The notes beneath the pieces are model-generated. The model ran no database searches. It was not told the origin of the DNA and saw nothing but the letters and a program-made list of their open reading frames with translations. Positions 7,215 to 16,711 of a stretch of 39,892 nucleotides of DNA are shown here, one piece after another (the stretch's first letter is position 1; every line of letters starts with the position of its first letter). The translations under genes were made by a program, and so were the position numbers. The DNA is from Acidobacteriaceae bacterium (GTDB lineage: Bacteria; Acidobacteriota; Terriglobia; Terriglobales; Acidobacteriaceae): assembly GCA_030041305.1 (NCBI GenBank), contig JASHOC010000256.1:1-39892 (forward strand), written 5' to 3'.

Positions 7215-9500
7215 ATGTTTCAGTTCCTTTTCAAGTACCCCAGTCCGGTTTTCACCAAGGGGCGTTTCGAGCTGCTGGGGAGTTGGCCTGCTTGGCTGCT
7301 GCCGGTGTTCATCGCGGTGGCTGCGGGCGGGCTGGCGCTGTTGGTGCAGTGGAGGCTGCGTCATGCCGTCCCCAATTTGAAGAGTTGGCGCGCCTGGGCG
7401 ATCTGGGGCGCGCAGTCGGCGCTGGTGGCGTTGATCCTGGTGCTGTTGTGGCAGCCCGCGATCACGGTGGCGGAGCTCAGCTCGCAGCAAAACATCATTG
7501 CCGTGGTGGTGGACGACTCGCGCAGCATGGCCATTGCGGATAACAACGGCGAAACCCGTGAGGCGGCGGCGCTGGCGGCGCTCGAAGACGGCGTGCTGGC
7601 AGGCTTGAAGAAGCGGTTCCAGACGCGGCTGTACCGGTTTGGCGGCGGTCTCACGCAGGTGGAGAACCCGCAGGGGATTGCGCCTACCGATCCGGCCACG
7701 CATATCGGCGACAGCCTGAAAAAACTAGTCACAGATACGGCGGATCTGCCCGTTGGCGCGGTTTTGCTGCTAAGCGATGGCGCGGAGAACACGTCGGGGT
7801 TGGGAGGCACGGGCGTCGGGCTGGACGCGTTGCAGGCGCTGCGCAACCGGCGACTGCCTGTGCACGTGATCGGTTTTGGCAAAGTGGAGGCGGCGCACGA
7901 CGTAGAGGTGGAAGACGTGAGCGTGGCGCCCCGAGCCACCGCCAATGCGCGGGTGGCCACCACGATCAGCCTGACAGAGCACGGCTACGCGGGGCAGAAG
8001 GCCACATTGACGGTGCGCAACGGCGATAGTTTGGTTGCCGAGCGGGAAATTACGCTGGCGCCGGAGGGACGAGTTCAGACGGAGTCGCTCTTCTTCCCTG
8101 TGGGCGCGGCGGGCGCGAAAAGCCTCACCTTTGGCGTCGAGCCGCTACCCGGCGAAGAGAACCTGAACAACAACGCGGTAACGCGGCCCATCCTGGTGAG
8201 CGACGCGAAGCGGAAGATTCTGTACGTGGAGGGCGAGCCGCGCTGGCAGTACAAGTTTATCCGACGCGCTGAGGACGACGATCCGACGGTGCAGGTGGTT
8301 TCGATGCTGCGCACCAGCGAAAACAAGGTTTACCGGCAGGGCATCACCAATCCCAATGAGCTGGCGGAGGGATTCCCGGTGCGGGCGGAGGATCTGTTCG
8401 GATATGCGGGCATCATTATCGGGTCGGTTCAAGCCGATTACTTTACCCCGCTCGAACAGGAGTTGCTGCGCGAATACGTGGACCAGCGTGGGGGGGGAAT
8501 TCTGTTTCTGGGCGGGGATTCGTCGCTGAGCGACGGTGGTTGGGCGGGATCGAGCCTGAGCGATCTGCTGCCCACGTTTCTGCCGGCGGGGAACCAGAAT
8601 TTTCATCGCGACCCGGCGACCGTGGAGCTGACCCCGGCCGGGATGGACTCGCCGGTCACACGGCTGCTCGATGATCCGGCGAAAAACGCCGACGTATGGA
8701 GGGAGCTGACCTACCTGGCCGACTACGAAGATCCGGGGGCCGCGAAGCCGGGCGCGACAGTGCTGGTGGACATGCACGCGAACGGAAGGCGCATGCCGTT
8801 TTTGATCACGCAACAGTACGGGCACGGTCGCACGGCGATTGTGGCCAGCGGCGGGACGTGGCGCTGGCAGATGAGCGAGCCGCTGGGGGATCCCGCGCAC
8901 GATTTGTTCTGGCAGCAGCTTTTGCGTTGGTTGATTGCGGAGTCGCCGGGACCGGTGACGGCGTCGATGCCGGCGCGGCTGCTGGCGGATGCGGGACAGG
9001 TGCAGATTTCGGCCGAGGTGCGCAATGCGCAGTTTCAGCCTTCGGCGGACGCCGACGTGGCGGCGCACATTGTGGGGCCGGGCGGAGTGAACACGATGGT
9101 CGATCTTACACCGTCGGCAGACACTCCCGGCTTGTACCAGGGGGATTGGACAGCGGAGAAGCCGGGCACGTACCTGGCCGAGGTGACGGCGAGCCCGGCC
9201 TCCGACCAGTCCGATCCGCTGGGAAGCGATGTGCTGACCTTTCAACGGGAAGACGGCGTGGCGGAGAACTTTCATACGGGACAGAACCGGCGATTGCTGG
9301 AGCAGCTTGCCGAAGAAACCGGCGGGCGCTATTGGAAGTCGACGGACCTGAAGAATCTGCCGCGCGACATCTCGTATTCCGAAGCCGGCATCTCCGTGCG
9401 CAGCACCAAGGAGTTGTGGGACATGCCGATCGTCTTTCTGCTTTTGTTGGGGCTGCCGCTGCTGGAATGGCTGCTGCGCCGGAAGTGGGGCGTGATATGA
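7215..9500 (+). CDS. Membrane protein with VWA-like and glutamine-amidotransferase-like domains
   Basis: 761 residues. Two transmembrane helices lie near the N-terminus (about 26-46 and 60-80) and one at the C-terminus (about 739-757), leaving a large periplasmic or extracellular centre. A VWA-like domain starts at about residue 94, with an intact MIDAS core DxSxS at D100-S102-S104 ('VVVDDSRSM'), then 'VLLLSDGAENTSG'. A class-I amidotransferase-like fold follows ('ILYVEGEPRWQYKFIRRA', 'GYAGIIIGSV', 'GGGILFLGGDSSLSDGGW'), then an Ig-like beta region. No catalytic Cys triad is evident in the amidotransferase-like part, so it is probably structural. The same architecture is known from Planctomycetes, Acidobacteria and Verrucomicrobia beside MoxR genes. 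The stop overlaps the next start by 4 bases (ATGA). VWA proteins of this kind are thought to be assembled by MoxR ATPases. Confidence 0.85.
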   Translation: MFQFLFKYPSPVFTKGRFELLGSWPAWLLPVFIAVAAGGLALLVQWRLRHAVPNLKSWRAWAIWGAQSALVALILVLLWQPAITVAELSSQQNIIAVVVDDSRSMAIADNNGETREAAALAALEDGVLAGLKKRFQTRLYRFGGGLTQVENPQGIAPTDPATHIGDSLKKLVTDTADLPVGAVLLLSDGAENTSGLGGTGVGLDALQALRNRRLPVHVIGFGKVEAAHDVEVEDVSVAPRATANARVATTISLTEHGYAGQKATLTVRNGDSLVAEREITLAPEGRVQTESLFFPVGAAGAKSLTFGVEPLPGEENLNNNAVTRPILVSDAKRKILYVEGEPRWQYKFIRRAEDDDPTVQVVSMLRTSENKVYRQGITNPNELAEGFPVRAEDLFGYAGIIIGSVQADYFTPLEQELLREYVDQRGGGILFLGGDSSLSDGGWAGSSLSDLLPTFLPAGNQNFHRDPATVELTPAGMDSPVTRLLDDPAKNADVWRELTYLADYEDPGAAKPGATVLVDMHANGRRMPFLITQQYGHGRTAIVASGGTWRWQMSEPLGDPAHDLFWQQLLRWLIAESPGPVTASMPARLLADAGQVQISAEVRNAQFQPSADADVAAHIVGPGGVNTMVDLTPSADTPGLYQGDWTAEKPGTYLAEVTASPASDQSDPLGSDVLTFQREDGVAENFHTGQNRRLLEQLAEETGGRYWKSTDLKNLPRDISYSEAGISVRSTKELWDMPIVFLLLLGLPLLEWLLRRKWGVI

Positions 9501-10423
9501 GGCGCGCGTTGCTGGCAGTGCTGGTCTTGGCGATGGCGACGCAGGCGCGCGCGGTCACGTACTTCGTGATCGTGGCCGGACTGGGCGGGGAGCCGGATTA
9601 CGTGCAGCGATTTACAGCGGACGCCAACGAGTTGAGCCGGGTTTATACGGCCGAGGGTCCGGCGGCGCACGTGACCACGTTGACGGGCGCGCAATCGACG
9701 GCGGCGCAGTTGCGGGCGGCGCTGGAGGAAACCGCGCGCGAGATCAAGGCGGACGACGATTTTGTGCTGGTGCTGATCGGGCATGGCTCGTATGACGGGG
9801 TTGAGTACAAGTTCAACCTGGTGGGGCCGGATTTGACGGCGGGCGAGATCGCCGAAATGTGCAACCATATTGCCTCGAAGCGACAGTTGATTGTGGTGAC
9901 GACGAGTGCGAGCGGGGGGGCGGCGCCGGCGCTGGAGCGGCCGGGGCGCGCGGTGATTGCGGCCACCAAGTCGGGAACGGAGAAGAACGCCACGGTCTTT
10001 GCGCGCTACTGGGTGGAGGCGTTCCAGGATCCGTCGGCGGATACGGACAAGAGCGGATCGGTGAGCGCGATGGAGGCGTTCACGTACGCGACCACAAAAA
10101 CCGCGGCGTTTTACGACTCGCAAAAACGGCTGGCGACGGAGCACGCGGTGTTTAACGACACCGGCTCCGGCGACCCGGTGCGCGAAGCGGGAAATGGCGA
10201 GGGTTTGTTTCTTTCGACTTTCACGCTGCTGCGCACGGGGGCGAGCCAGGAGGCGATGAACGACCCGGCGAAGCGAGAGTTGCTCAAGCAGAAGGACGAT
10301 CTCGAAGAGAAGATCGACATGCTGAAGTACCAAAAGCCGGCGATGGATCCGGATGACTATAAGAAGCAGTTGACCACGGCGCTGGTGTCGCTGGCGAAGG
10401 TGCAGGAGGAGCTGGAGAAATGA
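9497..10423 (+). CDS. Exported caspase/C13-like protein lacking the nucleophile cysteine
   Basis: 308 residues starting at the ATG in the ATGA overlap at 9497 (an upstream in-frame start at 8696 lies inside the previous gene). A signal peptide covers residues 1-19 ('LLAVLVLAMATQARA'). The alpha/beta core looks like the caspase/legumain fold: strand 'TYFVIVAGLGG', then 'FVLVLIGHGSYDG' with the expected catalytic His at H96. The strand that normally ends in the catalytic Cys reads 'LIVVTTSASGG' (131-141), with Ser/Ala where Cys is expected. Residues 182-193 make a complete EF-hand/dockerin-type calcium loop (D182, D184, S186, G187, S188, E193). A charged coiled-coil tail follows from about 255. 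It overlaps both neighbours by 4 bases. Likely an inactive, calcium-binding scaffold or a serine variant; whether the whole family lacks Cys is not known to me with certainty. Confidence 0.7.
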   Translation: MRRALLAVLVLAMATQARAVTYFVIVAGLGGEPDYVQRFTADANELSRVYTAEGPAAHVTTLTGAQSTAAQLRAALEETAREIKADDDFVLVLIGHGSYDGVEYKFNLVGPDLTAGEIAEMCNHIASKRQLIVVTTSASGGAAPALERPGRAVIAATKSGTEKNATVFARYWVEAFQDPSADTDKSGSVSAMEAFTYATTKTAAFYDSQKRLATEHAVFNDTGSGDPVREAGNGEGLFLSTFTLLRTGASQEAMNDPAKRELLKQKDDLEEKIDMLKYQKPAMDPDDYKKQLTTALVSLAKVQEELEK

Positions 10424-12624
10424 GGCGCGCGCTGGCGATTTCGGCCCTCCTGGCGGCGTGCGCCGTGGTGGCGCACGCGGCGGTTCCCACGGATTGCTGG
10501 GCGCTGCGCAAGCATGGGCATGGCCCCGAGGCGCAAGCCTGCTTTGACAGCCTGACGCGCAGCGACGATGCGTATTTCCGCGCCGAGGGCTTTTGGGGGT
10601 TGCAGGAGTGGGAGCAGGCCAACGAGCAGTTCCGGCTGGCGGCCGATCCCAAGGACAGCAAGGCGCTCTACAAAGTGCGCTGGGGCATGCTGCTGCACGA
10701 GCGCTTCAATGACGCCGACGCGGAGGGGCTTTTCAAGGAGGCGCTGGAGAAGGATCTGTCGAACGCCGAAGCGTATGTGGGGCTGGCTGCCGTTTCGATG
10801 GACGGATTTGACGGGCACGCCGAGGAGTATGCCGCGAAGGCCATCGCGCTCGATCCCAAGCTGGCCGAGGCGCATGAACTGATGGCGGATATTGCGCTGA
10901 CCAATGACGATCGCGATGCGGCGGCAGCGGAGGCGGACAAGGCGATCGCCCTCGAGAGCGACGCGCTGGATGCAATGGCGATTCACGCGGCCATGGAGCT
11001 GATCGGCGACCGTTCGCCCGATGCCTGGTTCGCGAAGATCGCGGCGATCAATCCCAGCTACGGCGAGGGCTATGAGCTGGCGGCGCGCCAGCTCGAATTG
11101 CACTACCTCTACGAAGAGGCGGTGACCTATTACCGTAAGGCGATCGAGGCCAATCCGCGGCTGTGGTCGGCGCACTCCGAGCTGGGCGTCGATTTGATGC
11201 GGCTGGGCAAGGAGGATGAGCCCTACCAGGAGCTGGAGCTGGCTTACAACAATGGCTACCGCGATGCGGCGACGGTGAACAGTCTGCGGCTGCTGGACAG
11301 CTACAAGAATTACGAGACGTTCCGCGACAGCGAAACCATTTTGAAGCTGGACAAAAGCGAAGCTGCGTTACTGCTGCCGTACATGCAGCCGGAGCTGCAC
11401 AGGATTATCGCCGCTTACTCGAAGAAGTACCAGATGACGCTGCCTGGGCCGGTGCAGGTGGAAGTTTATCCGAACCACGAAGACTTTGCGGTGCGCACCA
11501 CGGGAATGCCGGGACTCGGCGCGCTGGGCGTAACCTTTGGTGAAGTGGTGGCGATGGACAGCCCTTCGGCGCGCAAACCCGGCGACTTTAACTGGGGCGC
11601 AACGCTGTGGCACGAAATGAGCCACGTGTTCATTTTGACGGCGACCAATCATCGCGTGCCGCGCTGGTTTACCGAGGGGCTGGCGGTGCACGAAGAAGGC
11701 GAGCGCTCGCCGGAGTGGCGTAACCGGGTCACACCCGAGGTGCTGGCGGCGATTCGCGACAAGAAGCTGCTGCCGGTGGAGAAGCTCGACCGGGGATTTG
11801 TGTATCCGCAGTATCCCTCGCAGGTGATCGTCTCTTATTTCGAGGCGGGCAGCATCTGCGACTACATCCAGGAAAAGTGGGGCGCGGGAAAGCTGCTCGA
11901 CATGGTGCATTCGTATGCTCATTTGACAACGACGCCGCAGGCCATCGAGCAGAACCTGGGGCTGAAACCGGAGCAGTTCGACCAGCAATACATGGCGTGG
12001 ATCAACGGCAAATACGGGACCGAGGCCGCGAATTTCGACGCCTGGCGGGAAAAGCTGAAGGCGCTGGTGGCCGCCGATGCGCAAAAGTCTTACGGAACCG
12101 TGGCGCAGGCAGGTCCGGCGGCGCTGGCGATGTATCCGCAGTACGTGGACGATGCGAACGTGTACGAGCTGATAGCGGATGCGGACCGGGCCCAGGGCGA
12201 CAAGACGGGTGAGATGGCGATATTGACCGCGTACGAGCATGAAGGCGGCCAGGCGCCGGACGTGTTAAAGCGGCTGGCGGCGCTGGAGCAGGACGCCGGG
12301 CAGAGTGGCGAGGCCGTGGCGACGCTCGAACGCATCAATTACATCTACCCGGTGAAAAATGACGAGCTGCACCGGCGGCTCGGCGATCTGCTCTACGCCG
12401 GGAAACAGTACGACGCCGCGATTCGCGAGTATAACGCGCTGGTGGCGTCGAATCCGGTGGACAAGGCCGGAGCGGAATTCGACTTGGCGCAGGCGTATTA
12501 CGCCGCGGGGCAGAAGGACAAGGCCCAGGACAGCGTGCTGGCCGCTCTTGAAACCGCGCCGGATTACCGGCCGGCGCAGAAGTTACTGCTGGAGTTACAG
12601 GGACCGTCCGCAAAACCCAATTGA
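10420..12624 (+). CDS. Exported TPR protein with gluzincin (MA clan) metallopeptidase domain
   Basis: 734 residues starting at the ATG in the 4-base overlap at 10420. A signal peptide covers residues 1 to about 20. TPR-like helical repeats fill about 50-300 ('AEAYVGLAAVSMDGF', 'AVTYYRKAIEANPRLWSAHS') and return at about 590-730. Between them is a zinc peptidase domain with HEMSH at 398-402 and the likely third ligand E419 in 'RWFTEGLAVHEE', which is the pattern of the peptidase MA-like family. The active-site Glu (E399) is present, so it is probably active. Its position between the caspase-like gene and moxR suggests that it trims or monitors an envelope complex built by this operon; this is inference. 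A gap of 15 bases precedes moxR. Confidence 0.85.
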   Translation: MRRALAISALLAACAVVAHAAVPTDCWALRKHGHGPEAQACFDSLTRSDDAYFRAEGFWGLQEWEQANEQFRLAADPKDSKALYKVRWGMLLHERFNDADAEGLFKEALEKDLSNAEAYVGLAAVSMDGFDGHAEEYAAKAIALDPKLAEAHELMADIALTNDDRDAAAAEADKAIALESDALDAMAIHAAMELIGDRSPDAWFAKIAAINPSYGEGYELAARQLELHYLYEEAVTYYRKAIEANPRLWSAHSELGVDLMRLGKEDEPYQELELAYNNGYRDAATVNSLRLLDSYKNYETFRDSETILKLDKSEAALLLPYMQPELHRIIAAYSKKYQMTLPGPVQVEVYPNHEDFAVRTTGMPGLGALGVTFGEVVAMDSPSARKPGDFNWGATLWHEMSHVFILTATNHRVPRWFTEGLAVHEEGERSPEWRNRVTPEVLAAIRDKKLLPVEKLDRGFVYPQYPSQVIVSYFEAGSICDYIQEKWGAGKLLDMVHSYAHLTTTPQAIEQNLGLKPEQFDQQYMAWINGKYGTEAANFDAWREKLKALVAADAQKSYGTVAQAGPAALAMYPQYVDDANVYELIADADRAQGDKTGEMAILTAYEHEGGQAPDVLKRLAALEQDAGQSGEAVATLERINYIYPVKNDELHRRLGDLLYAGKQYDAAIREYNALVASNPVDKAGAEFDLAQAYYAAGQKDKAQDSVLAALETAPDYRPAQKLLLELQGPSAKPN

Positions 12625-12639
12625 AGGGAAAGAGAATCT

Positions 12640-13668
12640 ATGGTGACCTTTGCCGGATTGAATCAGGACGCCGCGCTGCTTCAAGAGCGCATCGAGCATT
12701 TTCACGAAGTGCGCGAGAAGATCCTCACGCAGGTGCGCGAGGTGATCGTGGGCCAGGAGAACGTGCTGGACGAAATACTGATTGCGATTTTTGTAGGCGG
12801 CCATGTTCTGATGACCGGCATGCCGGGCACTGCCAAGACGCTGATGGTGCGGACGATTGCCGATGCGCTGGGACTTGTGTTCCGGCGCATCCAGTTCACG
12901 CCGGACCTGATGCCTTCGGACATCACGGGAACCGACATTATTGAAGAGGATTTGTCCACCGGCCGCCGCAAGTGGACGTTTGTCGAAGGGCCGATCTTCG
13001 GCAACATCCTGCTTGCGGACGAAATCAACCGCACGCCGCCGAAGACGCAATCGGCGCTGCTCGAAGCCATGCAGGAACACTCGTGCACGGTGCGCGGGCA
13101 TCTGTACCACCTGCCGTCGCCGTTCTTCGTGCTGGCCACGCAAAACCCGATCGAGCTCGAAGGCACGTACCCGCTGCCGGAGGCGCAACTGGACCGTTTT
13201 CTCTTCAACACCATTCTCGAGGACCTGAACGCCGAGGACGAATTAAAGGTGATTGACCGCACCACGACGACGCGGGTGGCGAATGTGGAGGCGGTGAGTT
13301 CAGCCGAGGACATGCTCGACTTTCAGCAACTGGTGCGCATGACGCCGATCGCGGAGACGCTGTCGCGGTTCGTGATCGGGCTGGTGCGCTCCACGCGGCC
13401 GAAGAGTGAAAACGCGCCCGAGTTGATCAAGAAGTATGTGAACTATGGGGCCAGCGTGCGCGCGGCGCAATTCATTGTGCTGGCTGCGAAGGCGCGGGCG
13501 CTCTCGCACAAGCGCTATCACGTGACCTACGAGGACATCACCTTAGTGGCAGTGCCGGTGCTGCGGCACCGCATTCTGCTGAACTTTCACGCGGAGTCGG
13601 ACCGCGTGGACGCGGACGACATTCTCAAGCAACTGATTGCGCAGGCGCAGCGGCCCAAGGAGGGCTGA
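12640..13668 (+). CDS. MoxR-family AAA+ ATPase
   Basis: 342 residues, cytoplasmic, starting at ATG 12640 with AAGGGAAAGAG just upstream. Walker A is GMPGTAKT (60-67) and Walker B is LLADEI (124-129). Sensor 1 is seen at 'LATQNPIE', and a lid domain (AAA_lid_2 type) covers about 260-340. All ATPase residues are intact. MoxR proteins act as chaperone-like ATPases that help VWA-domain partners mature or insert metal cofactors. Here VWA partners lie on both sides (7215 gene and 14654 gene), and a DUF58 protein follows directly. The stop and the next start overlap (TGATG at 13666-13670), which indicates coupling. Confidence 0.95.
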   Translation: MVTFAGLNQDAALLQERIEHFHEVREKILTQVREVIVGQENVLDEILIAIFVGGHVLMTGMPGTAKTLMVRTIADALGLVFRRIQFTPDLMPSDITGTDIIEEDLSTGRRKWTFVEGPIFGNILLADEINRTPPKTQSALLEAMQEHSCTVRGHLYHLPSPFFVLATQNPIELEGTYPLPEAQLDRFLFNTILEDLNAEDELKVIDRTTTTRVANVEAVSSAEDMLDFQQLVRMTPIAETLSRFVIGLVRSTRPKSENAPELIKKYVNYGASVRAAQFIVLAAKARALSHKRYHVTYEDITLVAVPVLRHRILLNFHAESDRVDADDILKQLIAQAQRPKEG

Positions 13669-14555
13669 TGCAGCGGTTTCTCGATCCCGAAGTGCTGGCC
13701 GGCATCTCTTCGCTGGACTTGCTGGCGAAGACCGTGGTGGACGGCTTTGTGGCTGGGCTGCACCGCTCGCCGGATTTCGGCTTCAGCCAGGAGTTTGCCG
13801 AGTACCGCGCCTACACCCCGGGAGACGATTTGCGCCACGTGGACTGGAATCTGTATGCGCGGACGGAGCGATGCTATTTGAAGCGATATCGCGGCGAGAC
13901 GAACAGCCAGCTCACGGTGCTGCTGGACGCCAGCAACTCCATGCAGTACACGTCCGGGCCGCCCATCAAGATGGACTACGCGCGCTTTATTGCCGCTTCG
14001 CTGTTTTACCTTGCCATTCGCAATCAGCGCGACGCGGCAGGGCTGATCGTTTTCGATGACGAGGTGCGGGAGTACATCCGGCCTTCGACGCGGCCAGGGC
14101 AATTGGCGCGGCTGTTTGCAGGCCTGGAACGGGCGGAGCCGCACGCGCGGACGGATTATGGCAAGCCGCTCGCGCATTTCCAGAATTTTCTGCACCGGCG
14201 CGGGATCGCCATTGTGATTTCGGATTTTTACGAGGCGCCGGAGACGATTGTGCGCACCATTGCGCCACTGCATTTCCGGGGCCACGAGGTGGTGCTGTTT
14301 CACGTACTCGACCCGCAAGAGATACGGCCGGCGCTCAAGAGCTCCGCGCTTCTGGTCGATCTGGAGACCGATCAGCGGATGGAAGTGATTCCGGATTATG
14401 TGAAGACGACGTACCGGGCGAAGGTGGACTCGCATATTGAGGATTTGCGTTCGCGCACGCGCGGGGCGGGAATGGATTATCAACTGCTTTTGACCAATCA
14501 ACCTTTGGATAGGGCGCTGCGCGAGTATTTGATGCTGCGGCAGGCGGGGAACTGA
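13668..14555 (+). CDS. DUF58 domain protein (VWA-like, BatB/YeaD-type partner of MoxR)
   Basis: 295 residues starting at ATG 13668, which overlaps the moxR stop. The DUF58 signature is at about residues 30-72: 'HRSPDFGFSQEFAEYRAY', then 'PGDDLRHVDWNLYART' and 'LKRYRGETN'. It continues into a VWA-like fold with 'LLDASNSMQY', a MIDAS-like D-A-S-N-S, and 'GIAIVISDFYEAPE'. No transmembrane segment precedes it, so it is probably cytoplasmic. DUF58 proteins nearly always follow moxR and are thought to be direct ATPase partners. The next gene starts 98 bp later, the largest gap inside the operon. Confidence 0.93.
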   Translation: MQRFLDPEVLAGISSLDLLAKTVVDGFVAGLHRSPDFGFSQEFAEYRAYTPGDDLRHVDWNLYARTERCYLKRYRGETNSQLTVLLDASNSMQYTSGPPIKMDYARFIAASLFYLAIRNQRDAAGLIVFDDEVREYIRPSTRPGQLARLFAGLERAEPHARTDYGKPLAHFQNFLHRRGIAIVISDFYEAPETIVRTIAPLHFRGHEVVLFHVLDPQEIRPALKSSALLVDLETDQRMEVIPDYVKTTYRAKVDSHIEDLRSRTRGAGMDYQLLLTNQPLDRALREYLMLRQAGN

Positions 14556-14653
14556 GTATGTGACCGCGTGAGTTTGCAATGAGGCGGTTTCCACCCTAGC
14601 CGCAACAACAAAGTCGCGGCGAGGGCGGGGCGCCCCAGATGAGGAGGGCGGAA

Positions 14654-16711
14654 GTGGGCTTTCTTGCGCCATGGTTTTTGGGCGGATTGGCGGCGCTGGG
14701 CGTGCCGGTGTTCGTGCACCTGCTGCGCAAGCACGTGACCACGCCCAGGCCGGTGAGCTCGCTGATGTTCTTTGAGCGCGGGACGCAGAGCTCGACGCGG
14801 CACCGGCGGCTGCGCTACCTGGTGCTGTTCGCGCTGCGCTTTGCCCTGGTGCTGTTGATTGTGCTGGCCTTTGCGAATCCCTTTGTGCGCAGGGCGGCGG
14901 CGAACGCGAACGGGCGCCTGCTCGTGATCGCGCTGGATAACTCGTTCAGCATGCGCGCGGGGACGCGCTTTGCGGACGCCAAGCAGCAAGCGCTGGCGTT
15001 GCTGGCGGCGAAACCGCACGGGCAAAAGGCGCAAATTATGGCGCTGGGCGGACAGGTGAATCTCCTCACGCAGCCGATGGACGACGATGCGCAACTGCAC
15101 GCCGCGCTCGCGAGCATTGAGGCGGGCGACGGGCATGCGAATTTCGGCGAACTGGGTCGCGTGCTGCGCACCATGACCGAGACGACACCGGGTCCGATCG
15201 ATCTGCACCTGTTGAGCGACATGCAGCGCAGCGCGATGCCGGCGAATTTTGCCGATATGGTGATGCCGGCAAACGTTACGCTGGTGCTGCATCCGGCGGC
15301 GAGGGGCGCAACTCCGCCGAACTGGACGGTGGAGAGCGTGAACGCGCCGGCGCAATTGTCGGACCCGAAGGACCCCAAGCGGTCGCGCGTGGAGGCGGTG
15401 GTTGCGGGGTTCAACACGCCGGCGGCGTCGAAGGCGGTCTCGCTGGTCATTAACGGCAAAATCATGGCCACCAAAACGGTGAACGTGCCGGGCAACGGTC
15501 GCGCGACGGTGGAGTTTGCGCCGCTCGATGTGGGCTATGGATTCAATCGCTGCGAAGTGCGGATCGATGCCGGCGGCGGAGGCGGCGATGCGCTTGCGGC
15601 CGATGACGCCAGCGTGTTTGCGGTGCGGCGGTCCGATCCGGAACGGGTGCTGTTTGTTCATCCGGCAGGCGACGTGAGAGCCGCGCTTTATTTCGATGCG
15701 GCGCTGCATGCGGCGGCGCCAGGAGCGTTTATTTTGCAATCGTCAGCCGCGGAGCAGACGACGGATCTCGATCCCTCGCGGTTTGCCTTCGTGGTGCTGT
15801 CGGATACGGTGTCGCTGCCGTCGATCTTCGAGCACGCGCTGGGGCAGTATGTGGCCAAGGGGGGCAGCGTGCTGATGGCGCTGGGCACGTCGGCGGCGCA
15901 CCATGCCCAGATTCCGCTGTGGGGCGGCAGCGTGAAGAGCGTACGCGATTACTCCCGCGGGGGCGATGCGGCCACGGTGGGACAGGTGGATTTCAGCTAT
16001 CCGGCCCTCGCAGAGGCGCAACCGGGCCGCGACAACGGCGGGTGGGCGGATGTGAAGGTTTTTTATGCGGTGGGAGTGGACCCGGGGCAGGCGCGCGTAG
16101 CCGCGCGGCTCAACGACGGCACGCCCCTCCTGCTTGACAAGCAAATGGGCGAGGGGCACATCCTGTTGTTCACGTCCGGGCTTGAGAATTTGACCAACGA
16201 TCTGCCGCTGCACCCGGTGTTTGTGGCGTTTGTGGACCGTGCGGCGCGGTATCTTTCGGGTGACGAACGGGTGAGCGGATCACGGCTTGTGGACTCGTAT
16301 GTGCAACTGCGAGCGGCGCCGGAGTCGGCGGGAGCGATGGGAAACGTGGAAGTGATCGATCCCGCGGGGCGCCGGGCCTTGACGCTCGGCGAAGCGCGTA
16401 CGGCGCAGAGCTTCCGGCTCGAACGCGCAGGCTTTTATCGGATTCACTTCGCCAACGGGCGGGATGCGGTCATCGGGGTGAATCCGGACCGGCGCGAGTC
16501 AGATCTGGCGCCCATGGCGCAGGATGTACAGCAACTGTGGAGCGGCAGCTCCGGCGAGCACGCGGCGCGGACGGCGGGCGCGGCGGCGGCTCAGATAAAG
16601 AAGCAACCGGAAAGCCTCTGGTGGTACGTTATGCTGCTTGCATTGATGGTCGGATTGGCGGAGACGGCCTTCGCCAGCGGATACATGGGCACGCAGCGGG
16701 AGGAAGTATGA
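14654..16711 (+). CDS. BatA-like membrane protein with VWA domain
   Basis: 685 residues. The start is placed at GTG 14654 rather than ATG 14639. GAGGAGG (14641-14647) then lies at normal spacing, and the protein begins 'MGFLAPWFLGGLAALGVPV', the typical start of the BatA N-terminal domain. That domain has helices at about 6-23 and 53-73. A VWA-like domain follows with MIDAS D95-S97-S99 ('LDNSFSM') and 'DLHLLSDMQRSAMP'. The centre contains an amidotransferase-like region ('DPSRFAFVVLSDTVSLPS', 'YVAKGGSVLMALGTS'), and a C-terminal helix covers about 650-675 ('WWYVMLLALMVGLAETAF'). The overlap with the next gene is 4 bases. It probably sits in the cytoplasmic membrane with most of its mass outside and is a MoxR client. 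Confidence 0.9.
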   Translation: MGFLAPWFLGGLAALGVPVFVHLLRKHVTTPRPVSSLMFFERGTQSSTRHRRLRYLVLFALRFALVLLIVLAFANPFVRRAAANANGRLLVIALDNSFSMRAGTRFADAKQQALALLAAKPHGQKAQIMALGGQVNLLTQPMDDDAQLHAALASIEAGDGHANFGELGRVLRTMTETTPGPIDLHLLSDMQRSAMPANFADMVMPANVTLVLHPAARGATPPNWTVESVNAPAQLSDPKDPKRSRVEAVVAGFNTPAASKAVSLVINGKIMATKTVNVPGNGRATVEFAPLDVGYGFNRCEVRIDAGGGGGDALAADDASVFAVRRSDPERVLFVHPAGDVRAALYFDAALHAAAPGAFILQSSAAEQTTDLDPSRFAFVVLSDTVSLPSIFEHALGQYVAKGGSVLMALGTSAAHHAQIPLWGGSVKSVRDYSRGGDAATVGQVDFSYPALAEAQPGRDNGGWADVKVFYAVGVDPGQARVAARLNDGTPLLLDKQMGEGHILLFTSGLENLTNDLPLHPVFVAFVDRAARYLSGDERVSGSRLVDSYVQLRAAPESAGAMGNVEVIDPAGRRALTLGEARTAQSFRLERAGFYRIHFANGRDAVIGVNPDRRESDLAPMAQDVQQLWSGSSGEHAARTAGAAAAQIKKQPESLWWYVMLLALMVGLAETAFASGYMGTQREEV

